In this document: one piece after another, positions 62,198 through 64,000 of the stretch
How positions within the stretch are numbered: the first letter of the stretch is position 1
How the letters are laid out: every line of letters starts with the position of its first letter
Source of the DNA: Rhea pennata
Lineage: Eukaryota; Chordata; Aves; Rheiformes; Rheidae
DNA: 64,000 bases
Assembly (NCBI RefSeq): GCF_028389875.1
Contig: NC_084663.1
Location: forward strand, 93,811,765 to 93,875,764
Direction: 5' to 3'
Notes under the pieces: model-generated
Databases searched by the model: none
Told to the model about the DNA's origin: nothing
What the model saw: only the letters and a program-made list of their open reading frames with translations
Program-made: the position numbers and the translations under genes

Positions 62198-62622
62198 GAA
62201 GGCATTCATCTCATCAGAAACCGAAAGCACTTCAAAAATTCTGTGTACGTAGGACTTACCTTTCCATCTATAGAAGTGCTGTCTCTGAGAGATGGCCAGA
62301 GACTGACAAGACATCCGCATGCATACAGAATCACCATGTCAAGGCCCTAATATTTTTGAATATCTTTGCTTCCAAGAGCTATGCAAATTAAGCTGTTCAC
62401 CCTCCCTTCCCTCTGGTGGAAAATAGGCTGAATAAAGAAAAGGATTAGATGTAGGACTTTATGAAGAGTGTAATTCTTAAAAATGACTCAGGCCACTGCA
62501 TGGGACAGTAGCAGAGCACCTCACCATTCTGCCATGTATTCCTATCTTAATGTCTGCATGGAAAGTCAGCATTTTCCTACAGACAAGAAACAAGACAGAG
62601 GTATGCAACGACTAGGGAAAAG

Positions 62623-62648
62623 AAAAAAAAAAAAAAAAAAAAAAAAAA
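62623..62648 (+). repeat. (A)26 tract
   Basis: Twenty-six uninterrupted A with no AATAAA in the expected upstream position. Treated as a simple repeat rather than a retrocopy tail. Confidence 0.9.
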
Positions 62649-64000
62649 GCATTGCTCACATGCTATCTCTGTCACTGTTAAGCCAAGCCTCTTTCCCCAA
62701 GCAAGTTTGATGTCAAGAAAATATCTCTGTACCTTTGACAGGAAATAACATCTAAGGAAAAACTGGTAAAAGCGAAACAGTGAAGCCACACTTATATACC
62801 TTAGTATAACCTTCCTTATCCAAGCAAGCCTTCAGGGATGAGGAGCCCATGCTTGGGATATGGAGGGAAACTTTTCATATCAAAATAGCCCATTTTTGTA
62901 TCTGAATCACATTCATGATGATTGACAGTACCTACTTTTGATGGTAAATGTTCATGGTGGCTTATTAGATAAATAACTGCTTGCACGCTTGTTCTCTCAT
63001 GAGCATCTCTGTATCTACAAAGGGATAGGAGCTGTGTGGGCTGTCTGCTGGAAAGCTCCCATAAGAACTGCTCAAGTCAGACAATTCTCTTCTCACTTCG
63101 ATGTCACAAAGACAAGGCTGCTGTGGGTTGCATGGTCACAGGCCACGGACCTCAGCAAGCCCTGAAACTGCTCCGGCACTGCTGAGTAGTGATTAAGTAT
63201 TAACAGGCATCAGTTAAAAATACAGCAAGAGAGGACATCAGAGAGCAATGAGAAGAAGGCCTGCCACAAACCTCCAGTGAGGCAGAGAAAATCTACATCT
63301 ACATTGCAAGCCTTTTTCCCTTCCTACTCTCAGCAGATCCTGTCACCTCTGCAAAAGAGATCTCTTTGCAAACAAGCAACAGGAGTGAGATTTTAGCCAA
63401 GAGGAAAAACAAATTGCCTTCTTGAGCAAGAAATGCAGAATGCAAAAGACAACAACAGCCTGGAGAGTCCAGCAATCCATTAAGATGAGCTTACATGAGC
63501 CACATTTTCCATGTTCCTAAAACACAACTGAAGTAGCTAGCTAGCATCACTCATGTGGCGGGAATCCAGAGAAAAAGGCAAGCCAAAGCAAAACTGGGCA
63601 GTCCTCCAGCAGAGCGGTTTAGCTTCAAAATTTGAAACTACCACTTAAAACTTTAAGGGGGAACAAGAGGCCAACTTCAGATACTATTTCACGAGCTGTA
63701 GCTAGGTTTCCAACCTTACGAGAGGTTCCTTTCTCCAGATTAATACTCCACCATTAGACTAAAGTTTAGTACATGTGAATGACCCCATCTAAGCAACTGG
63801 GACAAGCTGTAGTTCAATCATTCTCTAAGTCACCATAGCTGACACTGGCCATTCCCAACATACTCTGTGCTCTGTATAGAGGGCAAATTTCCCCCAGTGC
63901 AGAAACACATCTAGTTACTTAGCAGATGTCCAGGGCAGGAAGTAGAGAATTCTCAATTTACAAATGAAAAGTGCAAGAGGAATTCTGAGTAAGGCAGGAT

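Larger units (their letters stand above)
60627..64000. other. Non-coding unique sequence, right flank
   Basis: No supported gene. Frames at 60.8-61.55 kb overlap in three registers with no family signature. An ATGCAAAT octamer directly followed by TAAG lies at 62,381-62,392. The TA microsatellite and A26 tract are listed separately. 62,800-64,000 shows nothing recognisable. Confidence 0.5.

Noticed and set aside
62043..62320. Frames with Ile-Tyr repeats on both strands
   Set aside because: Produced by the TA microsatellite.
1..64000. Bacterial or phage content, CRISPR array, tRNA or rRNA genes
   Set aside because: No operon-like coding density, no spaced direct-repeat array and no cloverleaf or rRNA signature were seen. 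CR1 and MIR relics place the window in an amniote nuclear genome.

Overview
The window looks like nuclear DNA from a bird. A short CR1 LINE 3' end at about 36,845-37,000 has typical avian wording and ends in the ATTCTGTGAT-type tail. Beyond it there are only a few very old repeats: nine MIR-type CORE-SINE fragments, one long decayed CR1/L3-type LINE and one other old amniote repeat. A crocodile, turtle or mammal would normally carry far more repeat in 64 kb. The species cannot be named from the sequence. All repeat calls were made by eye against remembered family consensus patterns, with no database search.

I find no protein-coding gene, rRNA or tRNA that I can support. No open frame gives a protein family I recognise, and most of the longer frames overlap repeats, low-complexity DNA or each other. 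The longest frame (215 codons from a non-ATG start, 176 from its first ATG at 51,700) has no recognisable domain. The window is best read as intergenic DNA or the inside of a large intron, with possible regulatory elements and at most a non-coding transcript.

Layout. 1-14,600: unique DNA with an A27 tract, a CAAG array, a G-rich run, a CT/T/A tract and MIR relics at 5.5-6.0, 10.0 and 12.3 kb; 12.5-14.6 kb is AT-rich and poor in open frames. 14.6-15.0 kb: an AATAAA signal followed by A34, which resembles the 3' end of a retrocopied transcript. 15-24 kb: AT-rich unique DNA with a row of three hairpins (16.8 kb), a perfect-period 22-bp duplication (17.4 kb) and a three-part hexanucleotide purine array (22.87-23.05 kb). 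24-36 kb: unique DNA, MIR relics at 31.2 and 31.9 kb and a CTCF-like site at 25.9 kb. 36.8-37.0 kb: the young CR1 end. 37-47 kb: unique DNA, a pyrimidine-rich block (40.7-41.0 kb), a C12A20 junction and MIR relics at 41.9 and 46.8 kb. 47.5-49.06 kb: a decayed CR1/L3 LINE on the minus strand. 49.1-64 kb: unique DNA with two RFX X-box-like palindromes (49.39 and 58.94 kb), a TATA-like box ahead of the longest open frame (51.5-52.2 kb), a CpG-rich patch with a CCAAT box, a kappaB-like palindrome and a splice-donor-like site (57.55-57.9 kb), a CTCF-like site (59.4 kb) and a TA microsatellite (62.2 kb).

No genes can be shown to work together here. The most useful leads are the CpG-rich patch at 57.6 kb, the polyadenylated-looking segment at 14.6-15.0 kb, the two X-boxes, and the structured repeats at 16.8 and 22.9 kb.
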